A stretch of 64,000 bases of DNA, taken from assembly GCF_900112025.1 (NCBI RefSeq), contig NZ_FOKL01000010.1, positions 1 to 64,000 on the forward strand, given 5' to 3'. This document shows positions 56,660 through 64,000 of this stretch, piece by piece (position 1 is the first letter of the stretch; every line of letters begins with the position of its first letter). Origin of the DNA: Janthinobacterium sp. 344. GTDB lineage: Bacteria > Pseudomonadota > Gammaproteobacteria > Burkholderiales > Burkholderiaceae_D. The notes under the pieces were generated by a model. It was not told the DNA's origin and made no database searches. It was given only the letters and a program-made list of their open reading frames with translations. The position numbers and the translations under genes were made by a program.

Positions 56660-56970
56660 GTGGCTGTCTCCAACTGTATGTGCGGCGAAGGGGGCATGTG
56701 CGCATCCGGCTCTGCGGCCAGAAATGCGGCGGCGACGGCGCTCTGGCGGCACCGTTCAGACGTCTCCAGCATACGCTCGAACGACCGATATTTACAATGC
56801 CGGGAAGCAATGAATTTTGCCCAGTGTTGTTAATGCGTTGCGACAATTGATGAGAATTGATGCTGCATTGCAGTAGAAAAGCACGCAGATAGGCGCTGGC
56901 CAGGCAGGCGGGGGTGGCGTGCATGTGTCAAAATGCACGCCGTATACTCGACGAATCACGAAAGCACAGC
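56660..56970. other. Intergenic region between the Cache receptor and a small gene
   Basis: About 310 bp with no credible gene. It holds the promoters of two divergent genes. Two ATTGATG direct repeats lie close together near 56845-56865, followed by a short CTGCATTGCAG palindrome. No recognised sigma factor motif or terminator was found. Confidence 0.5.
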
Positions 56971-57336
56971 ATGACCAAGAATGAAGCCATGAAACGCATC
57001 AACGACCGCCTGGGCAAACCCACCCTGACGGACAAGAACACGCACTTTGCCAGCGTCGCCAGCTATGGCACGGACGAAGGCTGGTGGCTGAAGATCCCCT
57101 TCCTGACCTTCAAGCAGGAATTGCACTTCATCCTCAACAACGAGAAAACGAAAAGCTTCCAGCACCTGAAGATCGGCGCCAACCAGATCCTCAGCCCGGG
57201 CATGAAGTTCCGCAGCACGGGCGGCGCGGCCGACGCCTTCATGTCGGCCTCGGCGCCGAAACGCCTGGTCGACCTGCTCGACGGCGGCAGCAAGTACAAC
57301 TTCACCAAGCACTTCGTCAACGACTATCGCTACTAG
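56971..57336 (+). CDS. Hypothetical protein
   Basis: A 121-residue, basic, probably cytosolic protein not recognised as a named family. It has no signal peptide. Notable blocks are KRINDRLGKPTLT, GWWLKIPFLTFKQELHFILNNE and LVDLLDGGSKYNFTKHFVNDY. The start at 56971 (MTKNEAMKR) is preferred over a longer frame from 56914, which begins with a non-family, Cys-containing stretch. A hairpin follows the stop, shared with the convergent gene. Confidence 0.68.
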   Translation: MTKNEAMKRINDRLGKPTLTDKNTHFASVASYGTDEGWWLKIPFLTFKQELHFILNNEKTKSFQHLKIGANQILSPGMKFRSTGGAADAFMSASAPKRLVDLLDGGSKYNFTKHFVNDYRY

Positions 57337-57341
57337 TCCCA

Positions 57342-57376
57342 CCTGACCCAACCTGCTGCGCGATGGTTTGGTCAGG
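57342..57376. terminator. Hairpin between convergent genes
   Basis: Inverted repeat CCTGACCCAACC (57342-57353) / GGTTTGGTCAGG (57365-57376), with one mismatch and an 11-nt loop. It overlaps the stop codon of the leftward gene and has no T-run, so it is only a weak candidate for a bidirectional terminator. Confidence 0.4.
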
Positions 57377-57800
57377 CGTCGTGATGCCTGGTCGGATCAT
57401 TGTGGGGCGGCAGCCACGCCCTGAGCAAATGCTGGGCGATGTCGAGCGCGTCGTCGCGGCTGGTGCCGAAATGCAGGGGATAGCCCCAGAACTGGCCAAA
57501 CATGACGGCGAAGGCCTTGCCGGCCAGGCGCTTGGCCGCGCTCGGTTCGACCAGCACCATGCCCTGGATGTACGCGCGCAGGGCAGCCTTGTGCCGCTTC
57601 ATCCACAGCACGGCGCGCTTGCGCTCTTCCTGCGGATGGTCATGCCCCTCCTCGTCCAGGCCTTCTTCGCTGAGAATGACAAACGCCTGCTGGCGCGCCA
57701 GCAAGGCCTCGAACTGGGCGAACAAGGCGTCGTCGGGGCTGTTTGCGGCGGGATCGCGGCGCATCCAGACACGGGGGAAATCGGTGATATCGAGTTGCAT
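57372..57800 (-). CDS. Hypothetical protein
   Basis: A 142-residue protein, not recognised. It begins MQLDITDFPRVWMRRDPAANS and contains a Glu/Asp-rich middle (SEEGLDEEGHDHPQEERKRA) followed by helical sequence (KRHKAALRAYIQGMVLVEPS) and a FGQFWGYPLHFGT block. It is probably cytosolic. The start at 57800 is chosen because GGAGT lies 8 bases upstream and the longer frame from 57983 has low-quality, Arg-rich N-terminal sequence. Divergent from the AraC gene at 57971. Confidence 0.68.
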   Translation of the reverse strand: MQLDITDFPRVWMRRDPAANSPDDALFAQFEALLARQQAFVILSEEGLDEEGHDHPQEERKRAVLWMKRHKAALRAYIQGMVLVEPSAAKRLAGKAFAVMFGQFWGYPLHFGTSRDDALDIAQHLLRAWLPPHNDPTRHHDA

Positions 57801-57970
57801 GGGGACTCCTTCAAGGGGGTTGCCGTTCCTCCTGGCCTTCATCAGAACACTGGCGGTGGCGGTTGCCGTTGAAGCGGGGCTGCGGATAGCCATACGATAC
57901 CGATGGCGGCACCGCGCGTCATTGCATAAAATAGCCACAATATTATTCAATCCAGCCAAGGCACCATCCC

Positions 57971-58813
57971 ATGCCCCATCCATTGCTGCCCAGCATGCTC
58001 ACCGCCCAACTGGGCCTGGATGCTCCCGCCACCCTCGTCGATTTCGACGTCGATGGCGTGCTGCGTCCGCTGCTGGCCGTGGGCCTGGCCAGCGTGCGCG
58101 AAGATGGCGAGCAGGCGCCGCACCAGCACCGCAAGGGGCAGCTGCTGTACGCCACGCGGGGCGTGATTCATTGCGAAGTAGAAAGCGGGGTATGGATCGT
58201 GCCGCCCCAGTGCGCCGTGTGGATACCGGGCGGCCTGCTGCATGCGGCGCAGGGCGTGGGCGAGGCCGAGTGTTATTGCCTGTTTGTCGAGCCCGCCATG
58301 GCGCCCGTCTTGCCCGCCGTCTGCTGCACCGTGGCCGTTTCGCCCTTGCTGCGCGAACTGATCACCAAGGCAGCCGGCTTTCCCACGCTGGCCGCGCCGC
58401 ATGGCGCGCAGGAACGCCTGGTGGCCACCCTGCTCGATGAATTGGCCGCCGCGCCCGTCGAAGACCTGCATTTGCCGATGCCGCGCGATGCGCGCCTGCG
58501 CCGCCTGGCCGCCCTGCTGCTGGCGCAGCCGGCCGATAAACGTACCCTGGCCGAATGGGCCAGCCGCATCGGCATGAGCGAGCGCAGCATGACCCGCCAG
58601 TCGCTGCAGGAAATGGGCATGAGCGTGGGCCGCTGGCGCCGGCAACTGCACGTCATCCTGGCCTTGCAACGGCTGGCGCAAGGCCATAGCGTCAAGGCCG
58701 TGGCGCTGGAACTCGGTTATGAAAACACCAGCGGCTTTGTCACCATGTTCCGCAAGGCCGTGGGCAAGCCGCCAGCGCGCTACCTGGCCGAACGGGAATC
58801 AAGGCAGATATAA
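57971..58813 (+). CDS. AraC-family regulator with N-terminal cupin
   Basis: A 280-residue regulator with an N-terminal cupin-like sensor (HQHRKGQLLYATRGVIHCEVE, about residues 55-105) and a C-terminal AraC DNA-binding domain (about 180-275) with MSERSMTRQSLQEMGMSVGRWRRQ and the GYENTSGFVTMFRKAVGKPPARYL block. It closely resembles in layout the regulator at 39496. The target and ligand are unknown. The nearest neighbours, an unknown gene and folE, do not reveal its role. Confidence 0.86.
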   Translation: MPHPLLPSMLTAQLGLDAPATLVDFDVDGVLRPLLAVGLASVREDGEQAPHQHRKGQLLYATRGVIHCEVESGVWIVPPQCAVWIPGGLLHAAQGVGEAECYCLFVEPAMAPVLPAVCCTVAVSPLLRELITKAAGFPTLAAPHGAQERLVATLLDELAAAPVEDLHLPMPRDARLRRLAALLLAQPADKRTLAEWASRIGMSERSMTRQSLQEMGMSVGRWRRQLHVILALQRLAQGHSVKAVALELGYENTSGFVTMFRKAVGKPPARYLAERESRQI

Positions 58814-58820
58814 AGCGCAT

Positions 58821-58846
58821 AAAAAAAGGCGGCATCGCGCCGCCTT
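58821..58846 (-). terminator. Rho-independent terminator after folE
   Basis: Stem AAGGCGGC (58826-58833) / GCCGCCTT (58839-58846), loop ATCGC. The A-run at 58821-58827 becomes a T-run on the minus strand. It serves the leftward folE gene and may help to end the convergent AraC transcript too. Confidence 0.88.
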
Positions 58847-58869
58847 CGTCCTGCATTGTCGCTGAAAAA

Positions 58870-59436
58870 TCAGCTTTCGCGTGCCAGCGCGAGAAACTCC
58901 GTGCGCAGCGCCAGGTTCGGCTGCATCTCGCCCAGCATGGCCGAGGTGATGGTTTCCTCGCCCGGCGTGCGGATGCCGCGGCTTTCCATGCACAGGTGGC
59001 GGCAACGCACGACCACGCCCACCGATTTCGGTTCCAGCACTTCCATCAGCGCATTGGCGATCTGCATCGTCATGCGTTCCTGCACTTGCAGGCGCTTGGA
59101 GAAGCAATCGACCAGGCGCGTCAGTTTCGACAGGCCGACGATCTTGCCATTTGGCACGTAGCCGATGGTGGCCTTGCCGAAGAACGGGGCCAGGTGGTGC
59201 TCGCAATGGCTGTAGACGGGAATGCCGCGTACGACGATCAGCTCGTTGTACTGTTCCGCGCCATCCTCGAAGGCTTTCAACAGGTCGACCGGGTCCTGGC
59301 CATAGCCCGAGGTCCAGTGTTTCCAGGCTTTCGCCACGCGCGCCGGCGTTTCCAGCAAGCCAGGACGCTGCGGATCTTCGCCAAAGCTGCTGATCAGCCG
59401 GCGCCAGTCGTTTTCGGAGAATTCTTCTTGAGACAT
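58870..59436 (-). CDS. folE: GTP cyclohydrolase I
   Basis: First enzyme of folate (and pterin) synthesis: GTP to 7,8-dihydroneopterin triphosphate. The 188-residue protein shows the active-site block SHCEHHLAPFFGKATIGYVP and zinc and substrate residues in VVRCRHLCMESRGIR. The length is usual for bacterial FolE type I. The start at 59436 (MSQEEFSEND) is chosen over an upstream ATG at 59460, which adds an unlikely leader. A terminator follows. Confidence 0.95.
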   Translation of the reverse strand: MSQEEFSENDWRRLISSFGEDPQRPGLLETPARVAKAWKHWTSGYGQDPVDLLKAFEDGAEQYNELIVVRGIPVYSHCEHHLAPFFGKATIGYVPNGKIVGLSKLTRLVDCFSKRLQVQERMTMQIANALMEVLEPKSVGVVVRCRHLCMESRGIRTPGEETITSAMLGEMQPNLALRTEFLALARES

Positions 59437-59511
59437 GCTACACCACCCTAAAATTTGCAATTGCCGCCAGTATATAGAAAATGTGACAGGCTGCCCCGGC
59501 GGCCGCCGCTT

Positions 59512-60381
59512 TTAGCCTGCCGCCGGCGCACGGTGGGCGCGCACCAGCAGCGCGGAAATCGACACGCTGGAAGTCGCTTCCGGCCACGCATCGCCGGGGC
59601 CGAACCAGCGCGCCTCGGCGATCTCGTTCTCGTCCAGGCGGATCTCGCCATCGAGATAATCGGCCGTAAACGCGATCATCAGCGAATGGGGAAACGGCCA
59701 CGACTGGCTCATGAAGTACTGCAGATTGTGCACGCGCAAGCCCACCTCTTCCATCACTTCCCGGTGCACGGCTTCCTCGATCGATTCGCCCGCTTCCAGG
59801 AAACCGGCCAGCGGACTGAAACGCTGCGACGGCGAATTTTTATGCATGGCCAGCAGCACCTGGTCGCCCTTGCGGATGAGCACCATCATGGCGGGCGAAA
59901 TGCGCGGGTAGGCGAGCATGCCGCAGGCCACGCACTTGAAGCAGCGCTCGCCACGCGCGCGCTGCATCGGCGTGGCGCAGACGCCGCAATAGCGGTGCGT
60001 GCGCGCCCATTCCGCCAGCTGCACGGCGCGGCTGGCCAGGCCCAGGAAGCCATCGTCGACGGCGTTGAACAGCGAGCGCAAGCCATGGTACGCCAGGCCC
60101 ATGTCGGCCGGCAGATGTTCCTCGTCGCGCCAGACGGTCTGGCAATAACGCCCCTGCCACCGGCCCACGGGCTGGGCCCGGCTCAGGTCGATATCGAGCG
60201 CGGCCAGCTGCACCGGCGTCGGCAAGGCCAGGTCGGCCGCCTGCAGCAGCAAACGCCCGCGGTGAAAGACAAACGTGAGGGTGTCGGCGGCGGCCGGTGC
60301 CGGTTCGGGCACGTCGATCAAGGGAGTAAAAGCGGCAGGAGTGTGGAGCATGCTTGGCGGAAATTTGTAAAGGTTGCTCAT
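59512..60381 (-). CDS. nudC: NAD-capped RNA hydrolase / NADH pyrophosphatase
   Basis: Nudix hydrolase that cleaves NADH and removes NAD caps from RNA. The 289-residue protein has the four-Cys zinc motif CGVC ... CFKCVAC, the Nudix box GFLEAGESIEEAVHREVMEEVG and the NudC signature QSWPFPHS. The ATG at 60381 is preferred over the adjacent 60384 because of its spacing from GGGAG. It lies 119 bp from the Fur box of the siderophore receptor, transcribed the other way. Confidence 0.93.
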   Translation of the reverse strand: MSNLYKFPPSMLHTPAAFTPLIDVPEPAPAAADTLTFVFHRGRLLLQAADLALPTPVQLAALDIDLSRAQPVGRWQGRYCQTVWRDEEHLPADMGLAYHGLRSLFNAVDDGFLGLASRAVQLAEWARTHRYCGVCATPMQRARGERCFKCVACGMLAYPRISPAMMVLIRKGDQVLLAMHKNSPSQRFSPLAGFLEAGESIEEAVHREVMEEVGLRVHNLQYFMSQSWPFPHSLMIAFTADYLDGEIRLDENEIAEARWFGPGDAWPEATSSVSISALLVRAHRAPAAG

Positions 60382-60499
60382 CATACTCCCGCCGTGAAAC
60401 GCCTGCGCGCATAGCAGCCGCTCGCCCGCAAAGCAAGCATGCATGCGGCATGACAGTGTTTTTTTTCCAGCACGGAGAAAGCGTTGCGTAAACGAGACT

Positions 60500-60518
60500 G
60501 ATAACGATTCTCATTTAC
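60500..60518 (+). promoter_or_regulatory. Fur box upstream of the siderophore receptor
   Basis: The 19-bp sequence GATAACGATTCTCATTTAC matches the classic Fur box GATAATGATAATCATTATC at 14 positions. It lies 128-146 bp before the receptor ATG, in the divergent gap with nudC. Iron-replete repression of the receptor is the natural reading. Confidence 0.75.
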
Positions 60519-60645
60519 GGAATGACGCCCAATTATTACAATGTCACCCAACCCGCCCCACCGCCAGCCACTTGCCCGCGTGCGATTGCACCGCGCCGGC
60601 AGCGCCAGCCAGGAGCCATTTCCCTGAACTTACCGAAAGAGCAAG

Positions 60646-62976
60646 ATGGCAATCAAGAGCCGCAAACACGCCCCCACCCGTTTCAACCAGCACATCGGCG
60701 CCGCCCTGGCCGTGATGCTGCTGCCCGTCGCCGCCCAGGCGGCCGACCCAGCCGGCCAAAGCGCCGCCGCGTCGCAGCAGACGCTGAACGAAGTCAAGGT
60801 CGTGGGTTCCAAGGAAAATGATTTCAAGGCCGAAAAAGCCTCGTCGCCCAAGTACACGGAAGAACTGGTCAATACGCCGCAAACCATCGTCGTGATCAAG
60901 AAGGAATTGATCGAACAGCAAGGCGCGCTGACCCTGACGGACGCGCTGCGCAACACGCCCGGCGTCGGCACCTTCTTCCTCGGTGAAAACGGCAACACGA
61001 ACACGGGCGACGCCGTCTACATGCGCGGTTTCGACTCGTCCGGCAGCATCTATGTCGATGGCGTGCGCGACGTCGGCTCCATCTCGCGCGACGTCTTCAA
61101 CATCGAACAGATCGACGTGCTGAAGGGCCCGGCGGGCACGGACAGCGGCCGCGGTTCGCCGACGGGTTCGATCAACCTGGTCAGCAAGACGGCGACCATG
61201 GAAAACAAATTCAATTCCCTGCTGACGGCCGGCAGCGGCAAGCAGAAGCGCGCCACGGCCGACTGGAACCGCGTCCTCGACAGCGATTCGGGCACGGCCA
61301 TGCGCCTGAACCTGATGACGCAGGACAGCGGCAATCCGGCGCGCGATGAAGTCAAGAACAAGCGCTGGGCCTTCGCCCCCACCGTCACCTTCGGCATCGG
61401 CAAGCCGACACGCATCACGGCCAGCTACCTGCACGTGGACCAGGACAACGTGCCCGACGGCGGCGTGCCGACCATCGGCTTGCCCGGCTACACGACGCCG
61501 GACACCATCACGGCAACGAACAAGGTCATCCGCACCTTCCTGAACACGGCGGCCAAGGTCGATCCCAAGAACTTCTATGGTTCCACCTCCGATTACGACA
61601 AGGTCAAGGCCGACATGGGCACCTTGCGCATCGACCATGATTTCTCGCCCAACGTGCAACTGCAAAACACCACGCGCTATGGCAAGACCAAGCAGGACTA
61701 TCTGCTGACGGCGTTCATGGGCACCACCGCCAACCTGAAGACGCCAGTCGCCACCGATCCGTCGACCTGGACCCTGGCGCGCTCGACGCGCACGGTGAAG
61801 GACCAGGAAAACACGATTCTGACCAACCAGACCGTGCTCAGCGCGCAGTTCGACACGGGCGTGCTGAAGCACTCCGTGGTGGCCGGCGCCGAGTTCACCA
61901 GCGAAAAGCAGACCAACTACAGCTACGTGGCCGCCAGCATGGGCACCTTGCCGGCAGCCAACCTGTACCACCCGAATCCGCGCGATCCCGTCACCGGTTT
62001 CAATCCCGTGCGCAACGGCGCCTACAGCGAAGGCGAAGTCAACACGCAAAGCGCGTATGTCTTCGATACCATCAAGTTCGGCGACAAGTGGATCTTCAAT
62101 GGCGGCGTGCGCTTCGACCATTTCAATACCAGCTACGACGCCGTCACCCTGCAAGCGGCCGTGACGCCGCCCGCGGTACAGCCATTGCCAGTGGGCACGC
62201 CGATTCCCGCGCACATCACCCTCGGCGATACTTTGACCAATGGCAAGATCTCGGCCCTGTACAAGCCGACGCCGGACAGCAGCGTGTATGCGCTGTGGGC
62301 CACGTCGAAAGCGCCGCCGGGCACCAATTTCACCCTGAGCGCCGGCGCCAGCAGCGCGCAAAATCCGATCTATGATCCACAGGAAACCACCACCAAGGAA
62401 ATCGGCACCAAATGGGACTTCCTGAAACAGAAATTGTCGTTCTCGGCCGCCCTGTACCAGACGGAAGTGAAGAATGAAGTGGAGCAAGACCCCGTCGACC
62501 TGCAGTACTACCAGAATGGCAAGAAGCGCGTGCAGGGCGTGGAAATCGGCGTCGTCGGCGAAGTCATGCACAACTGGCTGGTCAGCGCCGGCTACACGCG
62601 CATGAACACCAGCGTGGAAGCGGGCAAGGTCGTCACGGCGGCCGGCATCAATAACCTCAGCTACACGCCGAAACAGGCGTTTACCAGCTGGACCTCGTAC
62701 ACGCTGCCGTTCGGCCTGAAGATCGGCGGCGGCGCGCGTTACGTCGGTGACATGCTGCGCGGCACCGATGGCGCCGTGGGCACGCCGGCCCGCATCGATT
62801 CCTACTGGGTCTTCGATGCCATGGCGACGTATCCGGTCAACAAGAACCTCGACCTGCAGCTGAACGCCTACAACCTGGGCGACAAGACCTACGTGGCGGC
62901 CATCAACAAATCCGGCTACCGCTACACGCCAGGCCAGCCCCGTTCGTTCAGCCTGACGGCGAATATCAAGTTCTAA
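60646..62976 (+). CDS. TonB-dependent siderophore receptor
   Basis: Outer-membrane receptor for iron-siderophore uptake, 776 residues. The N-terminal signal peptide ends near AQA (about residue 33). A TonB-box-like start (NEVKVVGS) and plug domain follow, with the sequence VNTPQTIVVIKKELIEQQGAL and GSPTGSINLVSK. A 22-stranded beta-barrel follows, ending with the aromatic-terminated SFSLTANIKF. The overall form fits Fiu/CirA-like catecholate receptors. A Fur box lies upstream. No siderophore synthesis genes are nearby. Confidence 0.92.
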   Translation: MAIKSRKHAPTRFNQHIGAALAVMLLPVAAQAADPAGQSAAASQQTLNEVKVVGSKENDFKAEKASSPKYTEELVNTPQTIVVIKKELIEQQGALTLTDALRNTPGVGTFFLGENGNTNTGDAVYMRGFDSSGSIYVDGVRDVGSISRDVFNIEQIDVLKGPAGTDSGRGSPTGSINLVSKTATMENKFNSLLTAGSGKQKRATADWNRVLDSDSGTAMRLNLMTQDSGNPARDEVKNKRWAFAPTVTFGIGKPTRITASYLHVDQDNVPDGGVPTIGLPGYTTPDTITATNKVIRTFLNTAAKVDPKNFYGSTSDYDKVKADMGTLRIDHDFSPNVQLQNTTRYGKTKQDYLLTAFMGTTANLKTPVATDPSTWTLARSTRTVKDQENTILTNQTVLSAQFDTGVLKHSVVAGAEFTSEKQTNYSYVAASMGTLPAANLYHPNPRDPVTGFNPVRNGAYSEGEVNTQSAYVFDTIKFGDKWIFNGGVRFDHFNTSYDAVTLQAAVTPPAVQPLPVGTPIPAHITLGDTLTNGKISALYKPTPDSSVYALWATSKAPPGTNFTLSAGASSAQNPIYDPQETTTKEIGTKWDFLKQKLSFSAALYQTEVKNEVEQDPVDLQYYQNGKKRVQGVEIGVVGEVMHNWLVSAGYTRMNTSVEAGKVVTAAGINNLSYTPKQAFTSWTSYTLPFGLKIGGGARYVGDMLRGTDGAVGTPARIDSYWVFDAMATYPVNKNLDLQLNAYNLGDKTYVAAINKSGYRYTPGQPRSFSLTANIKF

Positions 62977-63007
62977 GGTCAATAGAACACGTCTTGCGCA
63001 CGATAGC

Positions 63008-63032
63008 AGCCCCTCTTCTGAGGGGCTTTTTT
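63008..63032 (+). terminator. Rho-independent terminator after the siderophore receptor
   Basis: Perfect 8-bp stem AGCCCCTC (63008-63015) / GAGGGGCT (63020-63027), loop TTCT, then six T (63027-63032). Confidence 0.92.
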
Positions 63033-63217
63033 ATTCTCCTGATAATCTTGCCTTTTTAACGCACCGCCGCCGCGCCACGCTTGCGTATGAAAAGTCATAC
63101 AGCGATCCCCTCCCCCGTCCAATATTTCGCGCAGCGCGGCTATTTAGCAACTTTCTTGTCCATAAAAAGGTTCTTTAAATCAATTACTTAAGAAAGGTTC
63201 TGCCGAAAAGCCATTTC

Positions 63218-63233
63218 AGGCATATCCTTTGCT
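63218..63233 (+). promoter_or_regulatory. Sigma-54-like (-24/-12) promoter
   Basis: AGGCATATCCTTTGCT has GG (63219-63220) and GC (63231-63232) 12 bp apart, matching the TGGCAC-N5-TTGCW sigma-54 consensus in its invariant positions. Transcription would start near 63244, ~118 nt before the symporter gene. Sigma-54 control through DctBD is known for dctA genes in other proteobacteria. No DctD site was recognised. The gap 63033-63361 holds no gene. Confidence 0.45.
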
Positions 63234-63361
63234 ATGTACAGGTTTTGCTGCAAATAATCGCCAGCACGCAAGGGCTTGTTTTTGAGAAATATTGACTCCA
63301 AGCTTGAGTTGCTCGCAATCAATAATCCGCTCACAGCGGCGCTTCATTTGGAGGAGTCAAA

Positions 63362-64000
63362 ATGAAAAAGAAACGGCCATTAACCCTGTACATCCTGATT
63401 GCCATGATTCTCGGCATCATCGTGGGGTATGGATGCAACACCGCCTTCCCTGATGCCGCAGTCAGCGCTCAGATTGCTGGCAATATTTCCATCGTTACCG
63501 ACGTCTTCCTGCGCCTGATCAAGATGATCATCGCGCTGCTGGTCTTCTCGACCTTGACCGTCGGCATCGCCCACATGGGCGACGGCAAGACGGCGGGCCG
63601 CATCGGCCTGAAAGCCATGTGCTGGTTCGTCGTCGCCTCGCTGGTCTCGCTGGCGCTGGGCATGGTGCTGTCGAACCTGATGCAGCTGGGTACCAACCTG
63701 GGCTTGCCACTGCCGGACGTGCACGCCTCGACCAACCTGAAGACGGCCGCCTTCACGCTGAAAGACTTCTTCACGCACCTGGTGCCGAAATCGCCGATCG
63801 AGGCGATGGCCAATAATGAAATCCTGCAAGTGCTCGTGTTCTCGATCTTCTTTGGCGGCGCACTGGCCGGCCTGGGCGAATCGGGCAAGACCCTGACGGC
63901 CGTCGTCGATCAGCTGGCGCAAGTCATGCTGCGCATCACCGGCACCATCATGAACATGGCGCCGCTGGCCGTGTTCGCCGCCATGGCCTCCGTCATCACC
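63362..64000 (+). CDS. Dicarboxylate/amino acid:cation symporter (DAACS), 5' part
   Basis: Inner-membrane secondary transporter of the DctA/GltP family. The first 213 residues are present and the frame runs off the right edge. At least four membrane segments are visible: LTLYILIAMILGIIVGY, the IKMIIALLVFSTLTVGI helix, CWFVVASLVSLALGMVL and VLVFSIFFGGALAGLG. The LRLIKMIIALLVF block is a family hallmark near the N terminus. A strong ribosome site GGAGGAG precedes ATG 63362. Dicarboxylate or glutamate transport cannot be told apart from this part alone. Confidence 0.88.
   Translation, partial: MKKKRPLTLYILIAMILGIIVGYGCNTAFPDAAVSAQIAGNISIVTDVFLRLIKMIIALLVFSTLTVGIAHMGDGKTAGRIGLKAMCWFVVASLVSLALGMVLSNLMQLGTNLGLPLPDVHASTNLKTAAFTLKDFFTHLVPKSPIEAMANNEILQVLVFSIFFGGALAGLGESGKTLTAVVDQLAQVMLRITGTIMNMAPLAVFAAMASVIT

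Noticed and set aside
60544..62982. An 812-codon minus-strand open frame across the siderophore receptor
   Set aside because: A shadow of the receptor gene, with the same low-complexity His/Arg/Val character and no ribosome site.

Overview
The window comes from a GC-rich betaproteobacterium of the Oxalobacteraceae, most like Janthinobacterium. The evidence is the 5' end of a 16S rRNA gene at the left edge, the betaproteobacterial gene order around the origin, and the overall protein character. It spans the replication origin. The genes mnmE-yidC-yidD-rnpA-rpmH run leftwards and dnaA-dnaN-gyrB run rightwards from a 624-bp gap (22774-23397) that holds two good DnaA boxes. The partial rRNA operon at the left edge also runs away from the origin, so it is co-directional with replication.

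Left arm (1-20 kb): the rrn promoter and leader; a B12-binding radical SAM protein; a Mla/Pqi-type lipid transport operon (STAS-permease, ATPase, MCE protein, PqiC-like lipoprotein) followed by a VanZ-like membrane protein; a [2Fe-2S] thioredoxin-like ferredoxin, an alpha/beta hydrolase and a D,D-carboxypeptidase; a three-subunit periplasmic FAD dehydrogenase (Tat small subunit, GMC flavoprotein with a cysteine cluster, triheme cytochrome c) whose 3' end carries an exact 69-bp duplication; a TetR regulator with a likely operator in its own promoter; an aldo/keto reductase; PssA; a CAP-domain lipoprotein; an Hpt protein; and two small unknown genes.

Origin block (18.6-28.7 kb): housekeeping genes, with unusual non-coding structure in the gaps. 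One copy of a ~104-bp palindromic repeat lies between rpmH and dnaA, and its partner lies at 15.2 kb in the opposite orientation. The two copies differ by compensating changes in both the terminal and the apical stem. A separate composite of palindromes lies between dnaN and gyrB.

Right arm (28.8-64 kb): an accessory and regulatory region. It holds two serine beta-lactamase-like hydrolases, a MarR-GNAT fusion with a palindromic operator, a diguanylate cyclase, a PerM-type permease, three chemoreceptors (two ending in the EWEEF tether), a secreted MORN-like protein, a DMT exporter beside an AraC regulator, MarC, DinB, MFS and LysR genes, a lone 1112-residue UPF1-like superfamily 1 helicase, a CusRS-like two-component system, secreted HbpS/GlcG-like and hydroxyisourate hydrolase proteins, a GST, a second AraC regulator, folE, nudC, a Fur-box-preceded TonB siderophore receptor, and the start of a dicarboxylate symporter behind a sigma-54-like promoter.

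No CRISPR array, tRNA, prophage or insertion sequence was recognised. The best candidates for something undescribed are the covarying palindromic repeat pair, the composite palindromes next to gyrB, and the duplicated cytochrome gene end.
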